From Aedes albopictus (Eukaryota > Arthropoda > Insecta > Diptera > Culicidae), in assembly GCF_035046485.1 (NCBI RefSeq), contig NC_085136.1, forward strand, positions 75,657,734 through 75,721,733: a stretch of 64,000 nt of DNA, given 5' to 3'. The translations under genes were made by a program, and so were the position numbers. This document shows positions 1 to 11,700 of this stretch, piece by piece. The notes beneath the pieces are model-generated. The model searched no databases. It was not told the DNA's origin and was given only the letters and a program-made list of their open reading frames with translations. Numbering within the stretch: position 1 is the first letter of the stretch; each line of letters begins with the position of its first letter.

Positions 1-527
1 ATGAAATAATGAACTTTTTGCAATATTTCATTAGAAACTGCATGGGATTTTTTACTGTCGACATTCTTGAAAAAATCCTTAGCAAATCTGAGTCCAAAAA
101 TTATTCAAAAAGTCTATACAGAAATCAAGAACTCGCTTGTTTTAAGCTCCATAAATTCATATTGAATATTGAAAAAAAAACATCTAAACTATTGTTTAAA
201 ACTACTCCTACAAAATCCAACATTTTGCTGAGCTTCTTATGGGTTCAGCCATTATTATCTAGAAGTTATATTAACCATTCCTTACAAGGGAATTGTTAAA
301 AATTATTTTCTAAAAAAATTCTCATGATTTTTAACGAAAATATCAATTAGAAATTACTTAAGCAATTACGTCAGGCATTTTTAGAGAACGTCAATTCAAC
401 TAAAATCCTCACTCTGGGTGATTTTCTTGAAAGTTTGTAGAAAGTTTGTTCATACATTCTGATAAACATATGCTAAGAATTCCATCAGACATTTTTTCCG
501 GGACTTCTGGGTCTCCATTTGATACTT
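1..527. other. AT-rich DNA without a recognisable gene
   Basis: No gene or clear repeat boundary is visible. Short open frames here lack protein-like composition and match no family I know. Phrases such as ATTCTTGAAAA recall the degenerate GAATTCC-type repeat seen elsewhere in the window. Confidence 0.5.
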
Positions 528-760
528 CGGCACCAACATTTCAAAAGGGCGTAACTGCATTTACAACCAATGCCTTCTCACAAAGCTGTGGAGCGTATCC
601 CATCCCTTTCGAGCAATCCACTAGCACAAATAGAAAGATAAAATCCTCCTCTTTCTATTAATGGATGTGAATTGCGTGAGATGAATGAAATACGACCCAC
701 AGCTCTGTGAGAAGGCATTGGTTGCAAAAGCAGTTACGCTCTTTTGAAATGTTGGTGCCG
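528..760. mobile_element. Foldback MITE, about 233 bp
   Basis: The first and last 63-65 bases are an imperfect inverted repeat: CGGCACCAACATTTC at 528 is matched in reverse complement by GAAATGTTGGTGCCG ending at 760, and similarity runs inward to about 590 and 696. The element is flanked on both sides by ACTT, which may be a 4-bp target duplication. There is no coding capacity. The family is not identified. Confidence 0.75.
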
Positions 761-1264
761 ACTTTAGAAACGTTGGAGTACTGTTTATAATTTTTATCAG
801 GTTTTTTTTCTTAGCTTCTGATTTGAATTATTAGGTATACGGAGAATTGTTCAGAGAAAGTCTCAATGCACTTACTCATGATATCCTTTAGAAAAAATAA
901 GATATTCCCTGAAGGATTTCCAAAACGAATGCCTTAGAAAATTTTGAGTTTTTTTTTTCAAGAATCTGGAATTTCTTTCTAGAAATTTTCTAAGATCTAT
1001 TAGTAATAAAAAAAAAACTCGAAGCATTTCTGCTGTTTTTAAAAATAAAGCTATTAAGGAATTGTTAGAAATTTCTTTCCAGTTTCGGTCACGAACTGCC
1101 TTCGAAAATCTATAAAAATCAATTCCATGAGTTCTGAAGAATCTTATTCAAGAATTGCAAGCAATGGTTATTTCACCAGAATTTCTTCATGATATTTGTA
1201 TACCAAGGTCTAGTTTAAAAGTTTCAATAAAAATTCCTTTCCTTAGAAAATTCCCTGATTGACT
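761..1264. repeat. Degenerate AT-rich repeat-like DNA
   Basis: The text repeats variations of GAATTTCTT, AAGAATCT and ATTTCCTTCC, like the degenerate GAATTCC-type repeats elsewhere in the window. No gene is seen. Confidence 0.35.
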
Positions 1265-1363
1265 TCAGAATTCCCTGATAATTCCAGGTTTTTTCCAGGG
1301 TAAATGAAATTCCCTGATAATTCCAGGTTTTCCAGGTTTTTCCAGGTAGTAGACACCCTGTAT
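1265..1363 (-). mobile_element. hAT-like element terminus
   Basis: Read on the minus strand from 1363, the sequence starts CAGGGTGTCTACTACCTGG, which has the CAGGG-type start of hAT terminal repeats. Inside it a 25-bp phrase (ATTCCCTGATAATTCCAGG and flanks) occurs at about 1270 and again at about 1310. The opposite terminus and the target duplication were not found, so this is probably a truncated copy. Confidence 0.5.
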
Positions 1364-1368
1364 TATAT

Positions 1369-1905
1369 CTCCGGATTTAATAAACCGATTGCAATGGAAT
1401 TCTGACCATTTATGACTGATATAATGAACTCCAAAAAACATTTGTCTTATCTTGAAATTTTTAACAAGAGAAAAAGTTATAGCGATTTTTTTTTCACGAG
1501 TTTTTAGCAAATTGGTCTATTTTTAATATGTATTCCATTACTTTTTCAATTTGTTGGTGGCCATGTTGTTACATTCCTTCAAAACACATTTATATATAAG
1601 TCAATTAGAGGGGAATTAAATGAACTATGATTTGCATCTTGAATTTTGAATCGTTGTTGAAGTTTTGGATAATTTGGTGTTTTATTAGAAAAATAATCTA
1701 ATCGTAATAATTTTCTTCCGTGTTAAAAATTTTAAGTTAAGTCAACGGTTTTTCATAGCTCGTTATATAAGTCATAAATGGTCACAATTTCATTGCATTC
1801 GGTTCATTGAATCAGGAGATATAATAGCTCAATGTTGGCTATCGGATAATTTTACCTTTTCCAAGAATCTTTATAACCCAAATTGTTGCTAAAACGCCCC
1901 TGGAA
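1369..1905. repeat. Dispersed repeat in inverted pair, related to 50780-51125
   Basis: Bases 1369-1660 are a reverse-complement version, and about 1735-1900 a direct partial version, of the sequence at 50780-51125. Shared phrases include CATTGCATTCGGTTCATTGA and TTGGCTATCG near a block about gating on CAATTTCATTGC. The two halves therefore form a loose foldback next to the hAT-like end at 1363. It is non-coding and the family is unknown. Confidence 0.55.
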
Positions 1906-3069
1906 TCAAGTTTTGAGGTGTTTTGAACAATTTCGAAACAACAGCAAAGAAATGGCAGGTCGAAGTCTGAAGTCATTCATGAGATAATCCCTAAACTGCC
2001 GTTCTTCTGGAAAGTTACGTAAGCGACATTGACAATTTTGGTGCATTTTTGGTTATTATTCATCAACCTCTTGATCGTTTGCTATGTTTTCTTCCATAGG
2101 AGCTAGATTTCCACTAGATATCGTATTCTAATATAACAGTCATAGCACAGAGTTTCACCAGGTATATATCAGAAGTCGTCGAAATTTGGAATGGTACTTA
2201 CGTCACTTTGCAGAAGAATGACAATAAATCAATTTGTATTATAACTCCCAAGGAAATTACTTGAACAAACTCTGGATAAATACTGTGAAAAATTTAGTAG
2301 TGCTTCTGAAAAAATCCGGATTTATTTCAGAACAGAATTCTTGAAGATTTCCAGGAAAAGCGATATGTCAATGACGAAGAAAAATTCTCGAAAACTTATA
2401 AAGTTATTCTAGAAAAAACAATGTTTTTATAATCTAGAGCAATTACAGACTTTAGTGAAGAAATTCTAGGAGAAATTTTATAGATATCTACGGAAGTTTT
2501 TTTTTTGAGAATTTCTAAGCAAAAATTTTGGAAAAGAGTAGAATCTTGAGTAGAAATCTCAGGATACTTTTCAATAAGTCGTGGTGTAAAATGCCAAAAT
2601 TATCAAAAATAAAATAGGCAACTACTGGAAAGCTACATTGAGCTTTGTTATAATTTTGTTGTTTTTTTTTAATCATTCGAAGGATTTTCAGGATGATAGG
2701 CCCGTACACAGAAAAAGCAGCAAGGTGTTTCTCTTAGTTTCGGCAGAAGGCGAAGAAGAGCTTAGTATATGGAACATTAGCAATTTATGAGGTTTATCCC
2801 CTCCCTTGCGCACGGGCTTGCAGGACGAAATCCTTAAAGTACATTTGAAGCCGTTCCGGAAATAATCCATATAGCACTTCTTCTTGGAATTTCCAAAGTT
2901 TTTCACGAACTTTTTAAAGTATTTCCACAAGAATCGGTCAAATAACTATTGAGGAAAAAATCACTGAGACTAATTTTCAGTAGACATCTTGGAAACTTTC
3001 TAACAGAATTTCTTGAAAAATCTTGAAGGAAATGCTGAAATAAATTACTGGATTTCCGGAAGAAGCTCC
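1906..3069. other. AT-rich degenerate repeat-like DNA
   Basis: No credible gene is visible. From about 2280 onward the sequence is a decayed version of the GAATTCC/TGGAAGA repeat family, with many AAATTCTTGAAGA-like words. The open frames present are short and have no recognisable domains. Confidence 0.4.
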
Positions 3070-3070
3070 T

Positions 3071-3224
3071 AGGGAGTGTCCATAAATAACGTAGCATTTT
3101 AGGGGGAGGCAGGAGTCTGGGATTGTGTGACAAGCCATGTATTAGGTATGGGAAAATATGTTACGAGGGGAGAGGGGAATAAAAAATCGGCCAAAATACG
3201 CTACGTCGTTTATGGACGCTCCCT
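3071..3224. mobile_element. MITE, about 154 bp
   Basis: It begins AGGGAGTGTCCATAAATAAC and ends, in reverse complement, with nearly the same text (GTTTATGGACGCTCCCT). A related element lies at 34967-35112. The element is non-coding. The target duplication is ambiguous: TA precedes the left end and TTA follows the right. Confidence 0.65.
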
Positions 3225-4560
3225 TATAAAAAATTCTGGAGTAATTGCTGGAAAATTTCAAGAATTTCAGAGAATTTGTGGGAAAATTCATTAAAAAAAG
3301 TTATTGAAAAAACAATCCTGATGAATACTCTAGTGATACTCAGAAACTTTAGATTTTATTGCAAACTCTGGAGGAAATTGTAGAAGAATTCTTGAATAAA
3401 TAAATAAAACTGTAGCGATTACGAGTAGAAATTCTGAATAAATTTCAGTAGGAACTCTTAGAGGAGCTGCTCTTGGAATAGTTTCCAAAAGAATTTGTGG
3501 AAGAACTCCTGCAACAATTCTGTAACTGGAAATTCAATTTTCTGGAAAAATGTTTGTCTTTGTTCTTTGTTTTGTTTGTAAGATAGAAAACTTTTAAAAT
3601 GTAGTCTAGGCAAAATGCTGAGACAGGAAGCCGGGTAGAGATAAATATCCAGTCAAGAATAAAATAATCCCAAGTAACACAGAAAACATCTTTGAAAATG
3701 AAATTTGTAAAAGATGTTATAATGTAGTTCTATAATCGTATCTGAACACATCTTGTGTTGAAATCATGTTTTATCTATGTTTGACAAAAACAAATTTCCA
3801 ATAAATCGTATCAACATCACCACAAGTTAGAATAACATAAATTTAACGTTGATTGAACAAGGTTTTTGTATGATCGTCTACTTCAATCAAAGATGTTTTG
3901 TAAAACATTAACAGCACAAAGTTAAAACCTTCGGTTCCAAATATGTTATCTTAAAGTTATTTTAAAGTATTTAATACGTCAATATACAAGTATATCATTT
4001 CAGTTTCGTCTTGAAAATCACTGTCATGAATATTATAAATGGAACATCTTTTACAAATAAAAACACCTGGAAATTAAACCATAATAGCATCCACACTCAT
4101 ATTTACTGTTTTGTCATTTGTTTAAAGGTAAACACAGAAATACTCTTTACAATAGTTGGCGACTGTAAAAATGGCTGTGGACTGTGTGCTTGAATAGATC
4201 CGAAGAAGGAATCCACCACTTCTAAATAACTTCACCTAAATATCCTAATCACTTTAGATACTTACGTGGCGGCTTAATCCCACTGGAAAACCCAGTTTGA
4301 ACACAATAAATGATCCCGCGAAACATTAGAAATTATTAATAATAAATTATTTATTGATATTGGCTACGTAAACTGCACACTGAGATTGTTATTGTTATAT
4401 TTGTGTTAAAAATAGGTATCCAAAACAAAAATCCCATCCATGTACATGCTATTTGCAGATGGTTGTTTGAAAATTTCTGATGTCATTCATATGATCATTA
4501 TTTACAGTTTAATATTGCTTATTATTGATAATATTATTTAAAATAACGCTACATTTACCA
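3225..4560. other. AT-rich DNA, no gene seen
   Basis: The part from about 3670 to 4050 is rich in AACATCTTTG/AAAGATGTT phrases in both orientations and may be a decayed MITE, but I could not fix its ends. A 60-codon open frame at 4011 has no recognisable features. Confidence 0.35.
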
Positions 4561-5440
4561 AAAATACTGTACAAGCCGGAACTAACATCAACCTTTCTAA
4601 CACATCGATATAAGCTAGGCTAATTTGTAAAAAAGGCCATTCAATTACATCACCTTCCGCTTTTCTACTTCATCGTAGTGCAAATTGCTCAATATCCAAA
4701 CCTTCGCTCCACTTCAACTGCATCCAGACCCAGACGATGACGGCGACGACGCTGATGATGATGGCAATGATGCAAAACAAAGAACCGCGCGGCTCAACGG
4801 CTCCGCTGCGCTATGCCGCAATCCCATTGAAAAACTACTCTGCAGCAGTGCTCTTTTCCAGCCTCCGAAATGCATCGCTCATTGAAACGTGTGTAAATTA
4901 TCCATTCATCGCCACTCGACTCTTTAGTCCTCTAATGCAGTACCACTAGAGCTAGGAAATGTATGGAGGTTGCCGGCTCGTTGGGAGCGCGCAGCATAAA
5001 TTGCATTCGTAAATATTGACAAAAACTTTCAGAGCAACATTTTAGTTGATTCAATAGATCTCAATGTATTCAGTGTGAACCTACATCTCATTTCGCGCAC
5101 GTGCTAATTAAGGCTAAGTATTCCTCTAATTACCAGACGCATCAGGCAGGCGGTAATTCCCACCATCATCATTACCACCGCCGTGTCGTGGCACACGAGA
5201 GACAGACTACCTATAATGCAAGAGCAAGTGCAAGTGCGAGAGTAATGGAGCATTTGTATATGCCAGGCCAGATGTGTGATTTTTACGCATTTGCAATGAA
5301 CTAAATCTTCCACGCTGGCGACTATTCGCCGTCCTTCGCGTAGCCGCCGCCACCACCAATTTAGAACTCATTAGGCCTCCCAAGGTATGCACTCCAACGC
5401 CAGTAACGCATAGAGGGGTGAATAGATGGGAAATGTGGCT
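4561..5440. other. Less repetitive, GC-richer DNA, possibly host intron or intergenic
   Basis: This stretch lacks the repeat words that fill most of the window. It has trinucleotide-rich parts (GACGACG/GATGATG near 4735-4770) and a short AAGTGCAAGTGCGAG run near 5225. Open frames on both strands are short and low-complexity. It may be host DNA, but no exon can be supported. Confidence 0.3.
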
Positions 5441-5690
5441 GAAAATTTGTAATTATCGCAAAGGCTGAAGTAACACGTATCGTAGCACGTTAAATAACAC
5501 GTAGCGTTATTTAAAAATAAAAAACATCGTGAAACAATCCGCGATTTTTCAAAAACACGCGTAAAATAGTCAGGACCACATCTACCGTGACTTGACTTTT
5601 TTTTATGACGGTTTTTGAAATAACGCGGTTTTTTTTACGCGGTACCATTACCGTCGCAAAAAAAAAACTTCAGTGTATACCTCGTCGAAT
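5441..5690. repeat. Probable decayed MITE with CG-containing words
   Basis: Clustered words such as AACACGTAGCGTTATT, AACGCGGTTTTTTTTACGC and ATGACGGTTTTTGAA recur with homopolymer tracts. They suggest a decayed element, but no matching pair of ends was resolved. Confidence 0.3.
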
Positions 5691-5871
5691 TCCCTACCAA
5701 CTACCTGGTTATTCAAAATCCAGCTCCAATGTACCGTACTGACGACCGCCGAGGTACGACCTGAAACGGATGTCGCCTTTGAATACGCACCGAATCTCGA
5801 AGCAATATTGCCGGATGAGGGCGAGTTTAGTGGCCTTTTCAAAGGACTTCTGCCAATAGTGCAGTCAAAGC

Positions 5872-6065
5872 CAGGGCCCCGGGCCCCCACATTTTAGGGG
5901 CCCCCACAAAAATCGTTAATATGCTTGCTAAACATTAACTTTATTTCTTTTTGTCCAAGTACTGTTCAAAGACATAGAAACTTTTTTGCTCATCGCATTT
6001 GTACCTCCGAGGGGCCTCCACATGCGCTCCGGCCCCGGGCCCCCACAATCATTCATCCGGGCCTG
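5872..6065. mobile_element. hAT-type MITE, 194 bp, with 8-bp target duplication
   Basis: The 8-bp direct repeat GTCAAAGC lies at 5864-5871 and again at 6066-6073. Between them the element starts CAGGGCCCCGGGCCCCC and ends CGGGCCTG, so the terminal repeats begin CAGG as in many hAT elements. A second GCCCCGGGCCCCCAC phrase occurs near the right end. It sits just downstream of the R1-clade remnant and is non-coding. Confidence 0.8.
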
Positions 6066-6289
6066 GTCAAAGCAGACATTATGTAGATGTAGCCGGGAAT
6101 ATCGTCTGATTTGGAACGGAGTTAACGAAACGGATGGCTCGGAAGGGTTTTGGAGGCAAAATCACAACGCGTGCGGCAATGCAATGGTACAGCGTAGAAC
6201 ACGGCAGGCCATGGAAGTGTATATCTAATATCAAGTCTGATTTACTTGCTGAAGCAAGCTCCTGGAAAGGAATCATTCTGAACAAATGA

Positions 6290-6577
6290 AAACTCTCTCG
6301 TCCAGGATTTTCTGCATAGCGGACCTGAACATTTCTACTTTTAAGGCCAAATTCGGAACTGCGTCCGGACCTGGAGCCTTTGCTAAGGGACTTCGCTATC
6401 CCCGCAAATTCAACATCGGTAATCCTCTCCTCATCGCTGTCCTACGAAAGAAGGCCAAGGACTAGGATCATGACACGGAAAAAGGCCCTCGATGATCCCC
6501 TCCAACATCTCTGGAGATTGCTCTGTAGGGGCCATTACAGCTCTCGTTTGGGTCATCACGATTCTTTTGTAAAAGAC
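6290..6577 (-). pseudogene. R1-clade LINE reverse transcriptase fragment
   Basis: The minus strand, read across at least one frameshift, gives the amino-terminal part of an R1-type reverse transcriptase. It includes a stretch like APTEQSPEMLEGIIEGLFP, then TDVEFAGIAKSLSKG, a GPDAVPNLALK-type block and FRSAMQKILDE. This is the usual start of the RT domain in R1/LOA-group non-LTR retrotransposons, which reverse-transcribe their own RNA at a nicked target. A stop codon follows FVGQR and the frame shifts within the GPD region, so it cannot be functional. It continues the fragment at 6784-7291, from which it is separated only by a SINE. Downstream (about 5690-6290) the protein similarity becomes too weak to assign. 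Confidence 0.75.
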
Positions 6578-6783
6578 TCGGACACCGTCTTCAGTCAGAG
6601 GCTGTACAGACTGAATGGAACATAACACTAGACCACGGACACACGGAGCATGCACCAGTGGATACGAAGAAGAAACTATCCTCACGAAAAGTTTCATTGC
6701 CCAGAGCGGGAATCGAACCCTCACCTCATAGCATGGTGCGATTAGAAGCTTGGTGAGCCTAATCGCACGGCTACGAGGCTCCA
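6578..6783 (-). mobile_element. tRNA-derived SINE, copy 1
   Basis: The minus strand begins with a tRNA-like head: AGCCTCGTAGCCGTGCG resembles an A box, and GGTTCGATTCCCGC is a good B box of an RNA polymerase III promoter. The body ends in TCTGTACAGCCTCTGACTG. A second copy lies at 25460-25671 with the same order of parts. It is inserted inside the R1-clade remnant, between its linker and RT regions. Confidence 0.8.
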
Positions 6784-7291
6784 CATCACCACGTGGATTC
6801 GCATTGGCTCTCTGACAGAGACCCTCAAAGCAAGCCTTTTTGTATACTTTTATATGTATTAATCTGCAGCGCGACTTTCGCAGCCGGGAACAGCATCCGG
6901 CGTTTGTTTCGCTCTTCATCAGACCGTAGGCAGGCGCGGCGCAGGTCCGCAATCGCTTGAGCCCACCAGTAAGCCGGTGGCTCCCCATTCCTAGGGTGGA
7001 CTCGCCTAGGCATGGTCGTACCGCTACCAGCTCGTCACCACTTAGACCGAGTAGGTTTCGCTCACGGCGAAGCGTCTCTTTAAATACCTCGTCATCGAAG
7101 TATGATGTCCTCCACCTGCTCGGGATTGGCCTAGCCGTCTCTTCCTCTATCAGCTGTCTGCTGTTGTTGTTGTCGATACTGTAGCGAATTGCCAGGTGAT
7201 CGCTATCAGTGTAGCCATCGCCGTCTACCCTCCAGTTCGAATTACTTGTTAGGCCAGGACTACAAAAAATAACGCCAATAATCGACTCTGC
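6784..7291 (-). pseudogene. R1-clade LINE endonuclease C-terminus and linker
   Basis: On the minus strand the text from about 7291 downward gives SIIGVIFCSPGLTSNSNW and then GDGYTDSDHLAIRYSI, the SDHxxI motif that ends the APE-type endonuclease of non-LTR retrotransposons. Next come a SYFDDEVFKETL-like linker and PPAYWWAQAIADLRRACLR, a typical R1/LOA linker, then KKACFEGLCQRANANP. The frame resumes with YKRIVMTQTR on the far side of the SINE at 6578-6783, so the SINE inserted into this element. Several frameshifts and stops show it is dead. Similarity stops at 7291, where a retroposon begins. Confidence 0.8.
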
Positions 7292-7484
7292 CGGCTTAGA
7301 ATAGCACTACGGACCACCTGTTCCGGGGGTAAAAGTCCACCAAACAGGTAACCCCAATCCAAGGTGTCAGGCGGCCCGTGCTGAGGGATGAATGGTTGAG
7401 GGGGTTTAAAGAATGCTCGATCTTTAACGGAGCCCGTAGCGTGGGTAGATCACCTTTTTGGGATGCGTTGCGGCGAAAGATTTA

Positions 7485-7906
7485 CACTCTTAAAAAATTA
7501 GGAATATACACGTGACGTAAACCATCAACGTACGTAAACATTCAATGACTGAATGGCAAATTTGACTCAATTTTACATCCATCATGTAAGCTCGAGTTGA
7601 TTGCACAAAATGTCAACAAACCTATCTGACCAGGTACGTAGAAACAGTTTCACATTCACATTCATCTTTCAACTCGTTGATATAGCCGAGAGGTAAAGTG
7701 GTGGCTTCTCAATCAGAAGACCGGTGTTCGAATCCAGGGCAGCATTTTACAATATATTTTACTTTCATGTTTAACCTGTCGATTCGGTTCTAGTGATTGC
7801 TAGCTCGACATTATTCGTGCTAGAAGAGGTAAATTTGAGTGAAACGGGCCGCTCCTTTTATGTGCATCCAACAGAACTTAAATTTACATGATTTATTCTA
7901 AGAGTG
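7485..7906 (+). mobile_element. TA-flanked MITE with internal tRNA-like block, copy 1
   Basis: The element lies between TA dinucleotides (7483-7484 and 7907-7908) and its ends read CACTCTTA and TAAGAGTG. A second copy in opposite orientation occupies 13337-13749. Internally, 7678-7742 looks like a tRNA gene, with an A-box-like TAGCCGAGAGGTAAAGTGG and a B-box-like GGTGTTCGAATCC. The element is inserted in the retroposon at 7292-8118. Confidence 0.75.
7678..7742 (+). other. tRNA-like sequence inside MITE
   Basis: It has A-box (TAGCCGAGAGGTAAAGTGG) and B-box (GGTGTTCGAATCC) motifs at roughly tRNA spacing, but no complete acceptor-stem pairing was seen. It is probably a tRNA-derived piece and not a functional tRNA gene. 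Confidence 0.55.
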
Positions 7907-8118
7907 TAGGTCTCGGTTTGGTTCTGGCCGAGATGGATCTTGCACCAAGGAAAAAATGGATTAGTAATCCTAATCTTTTATTCGGTATTCATTGGATTGA
8001 GGCAGTAGGGACTAGGGTTCCGATGCATGGTCAATATCGGTATCATTTCTTGACTTTTTCGTTAAGGGATCCGATTTTGACTGAAAAAGGAGCGTGTTAA
8101 AAGCGGAACCCGAATAAA

Positions 8119-8725
8119 AAATACAGTAGAAAAACCGAACGTTGTATTGTAACAGTACTATTTAAAACCATATTTTTACAATAGACACCACTGTAAAAAT
8201 AAAAATACAAAAACAATAAAATGTAATGTAGAACCCAATACAGTAAATTGTAAATAAGATTTTTACAATATACTATACGGGTGGTTAAGTATCGTAACAA
8301 TATAAAAAAATATTTTTCTCCATATATATATTTTTGCAAAACCATACATTATATTGTAAATGAATTGTTATAAATTCTGATACGTGGGTTTTAATAAACC
8401 GTACATTGTATGGTACACATATGGTTTCAAACAATAAAATGTACCGTAAATATATTGTTTTTAATTGTAGTTTCACTACTGGATATACATTTAATTAAAT
8501 GGTTTTGGAATGGTTTTCTTTTGTTATGTTGTATTGGTTTACATTACATAAACCATATAATGTTATATTATCTTGTCATTTTCCTCCTGTTAATGGCATC
8601 TTAGGCTTACTAGCATTATGAGAATGCGCTTTGGGAATTCTCCAGAGCGTTTTGGATAACCCTTCATATTGGATCGCCCACGTCTAAGTCTGAGTCGAGG
8701 TCTGAGTAGTCTCTGATTGCATTAA
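8119..8725. other. AT-rich DNA, possible decayed MITE
   Basis: This block is very AT-rich, with repeated words such as ATTGTA, TTTTTACAATA and AACAATAAAATGTA in both orientations. The region around 13120-13330 has a similar texture. No ends could be fixed and no gene is seen. The TTAA at 8722-8725 belongs to the next element. Confidence 0.35.
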
Positions 8726-11700
8726 GAGCCAGTTCGCGAGAGCCGCAACCCCTTCTTGTATCGATGTGCTCCGATTGAGCTGAAATTTTCAGGGTATGGT
8801 TTTCCATATAAAAGATGATATCTGGCCGATTTTCAGATTTTTCCGTTAGGGGGAAGTGGGGTAAAATAGCCCTCAAAGATTTCATGTCTAAAAATAGGTA
8901 AAATCACTAAAATCGCAATAACTTCCGCAAAAGTTAACGGATTCAGTTGAAATTTTGCATGGACACTCTACTTCTATGGCACTTCCATTTAAGCCAAGCA
9001 TTGGATATTCTTTGATATTTTATTTGAAGAAATAGGTTATTTTCATAATTTTTTTTGACGATTTTCAGGGCGCCTGTTTTCGTACCAACAGAACTAGGAT
9101 GAAAAACTGTGTACTACGTTTTGAAGGATTACCCAAGAGCTTTCATTTGATATGTGACCCAGATGCGCCAACTTAAAAACTTTCGAAAAAAAATTTTTTT
9201 TTCTCGGGGTATCATTTTACCCCATATTTTTAGCTGTCTAAAAAGAAGTCTTACCGCAAATTATGACAACGTTATTTAACTTTCAAGGGGTTTAATTCAA
9301 TAATAATTCAACAGAGAAATGATGACTAAGAAATGCAATTATAGGATTTTTTTCATTTGGGGAAAGTAGGGTGAAACGGATTAACTCGACCTCCTTTCGA
9401 AATAACGTTGCTACGATGTTCTCTGATCGAACTCGAATTTTCAGAGTTCTTTATTCTATTAAAGAATAGATGCTTTATCACATATTATTTTTTTTCTTGA
9501 GAGGATAACGGGGTAAAACAATTCTCAGAAAAAAAATATTGAAAATAATCAAAATTTCAAAACTTACAAATGCTTTGGTAACACTTGGCGAAATTTCATG
9601 AAATTAGAAAAAAAATCTTAATTTTTATTGCTTATTCAAATGAGCAAGTCTGACAACATTTTGACGTCGAGAAATGTCACAGATTAAGGAGTGTATCGTA
9701 AAGTAGTTGAAAATGTTTAAAATAGCCTCAAAAATAGTTTAATATAACTTTTAAGTAATTTTATTTTTGGAGATACTGTATGAATCCTTTAAAAAAGAAA
9801 TGGTTTTTATGATTTTCTGAAAATGTTCTTTTAACTTGGGTTTTAACCTAGATTACTGAACGCATGTTTTTAAATTTTTGCACACCTTCTAAAAAATTGA
9901 AATTGCGAAAAAAGTTCGATAATGTTTGAAAATTGTAAACTTTTTGTGCAAACATAATAAGCTCCAGTACCCTCATGATATAGGCAAATTATTTTTTTCA
10001 AGAAAAATCTCCACTGCATTTAAACGCAATTCTTTAAAATGAAAAAAGGCCATTTTTGAGGAACCCCTTTTTTCTATGCTCCTTTAAATCATGTTTACGC
10101 AAATAAAAAATACATTAAATGAAAAATTCGCATTTTTTTTAAATAGGGTATGTTTTTTAATTTATGGACGAGTAAGTTAGAGCAAAAAATAGAATTTTAT
10201 AACCATTTAAGATATTAAAAGCAGAACTTCAAAGTTTGACAAAAAATTAGACGTTTTTTGGAGTGGACCATTTTGTAGATATAGGAGATTTTTCTATCGA
10301 AAATATGAATTTTAAAAGTCGGTGTTGCATGATATGTTATGTGTACATAACTGTTAACAACCATCAATATTTTCCAGATTTCATTTCTTTTTTTGAAAAG
10401 GTGATATGACCGATTGGTGTGTGACAAATACTTGAAAAGTGCCTATTTTTTCTAGAAAATCATCAATATATTTTGAACGGAATGACGAAGCAACATTCCC
10501 AGCGCACGAAAATGTGCGTTATTTTCGAGTTCTAAAAATGGTTCTTAGACAACTTTGTTGTGAAATTTGAAACAAAAAAGATAAAAATCATGGGTGACCG
10601 TAGAACAAATCGTTTTAGTGCATTATCTTTTTTTGTTTAAAATTTCTCGTCAAAGTCGTGTAAGAACCACTTCTACAGCTTCCAAAAAAGCGCATTTTCG
10701 TTCACTGAGAATGTTGCTACGTCATTCCGTTCAAAAGTTATTGATGATTATCTAGAAAATATAGGCACTTTTCAAGTATTTTTCACTTGAGTTACAAAAA
10801 AACACCCCTCTAATTTTTTGATATGTTTTATAACAACGTTTCTTCTTCCGAATGCGGGCAAAAGATAATTTTATGATTGCCCCAACCCGTCATAACACCT
10901 TTTCAAAAAACTATGTTCTACAAGTGTTTCTTGGGTGACTTTGATGAAAAATCGAAACTGAAACAGTTAACGCCAGAAAACTGATTTTTCTTGAACCATC
11001 CTAAGCTTATTCAGAAAAATATCTCTAGATCAGTCAATTTTTAAGCTACATAAAAAGTGTCTGCAGGAAACTTGCTCAAAATTAATAGATCTACAACTTT
11101 CCCGAAGAATGTATACAGTTATTCATGCAAATAAAAAAGTTTGGTTCCCAATTTCTTTGAAAAAATGGACCACCCTAATTTTTATGTACATTGAAAAGAG
11201 GGGAACAACTTTGTAGAAGACTATATTTGTCCAAAAAATCATTTGAAGGCGCTGAATGCATCTTTCCTCGTAAATCTTTTTCGTGGACCATTGTGCACTG
11301 CAGCAACTTTCACGAGAAAAAAGAGAGAAAATTGAACCGGAGATGCATGACAAAAGAAAAATCGAGAAAGAATCCAGTGAATCACACACCACGTGCTAAT
11401 CTGTGACATTTCTCGACGTCAAAATGTTGTCAGACTTGCTCATTTGAATAAGCAATAAAAATTAAGATTTTTTTTTCTAATTTCATGAAATTTCGCCAAG
11501 TTTTACCAAAGCATTTGTAAGTTTTGAAATTTTGATTATTTTCAACATTTTTTTTCTGAGAATTGTTTTACCCCGTTATCCTCTCAAGAAAAAAAATAAT
11601 ATGTGATAAAGCAACTATTCTTGAATAGAATAAAAAACTCTGAAAATTCGAGTCCGATCAGAGAACATCGTAGCAACGTTATTTCGAAAGGAGGTCGAGT

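Larger units (their letters stand above)
7292..8118 (+). mobile_element. Non-coding retroposon, copy 1, interrupted by a MITE
   Basis: Bases 7292-7482 match 31621-31812 closely, starting CGGCTTAGAATAGCACTACG. After an inserted MITE (7485-7906) weaker similarity resumes, for example CCGATGCATGGTCAATATC near 8020 against CCGATGCATGGCCAATTTC near 32210. The copy ends in an A-rich tail (CCCGAATAAAAAA) near 8118, and copy 2 also ends in poly(A). It has no convincing ORF, so it is probably a non-autonomous or decayed non-LTR element. Confidence 0.6.
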
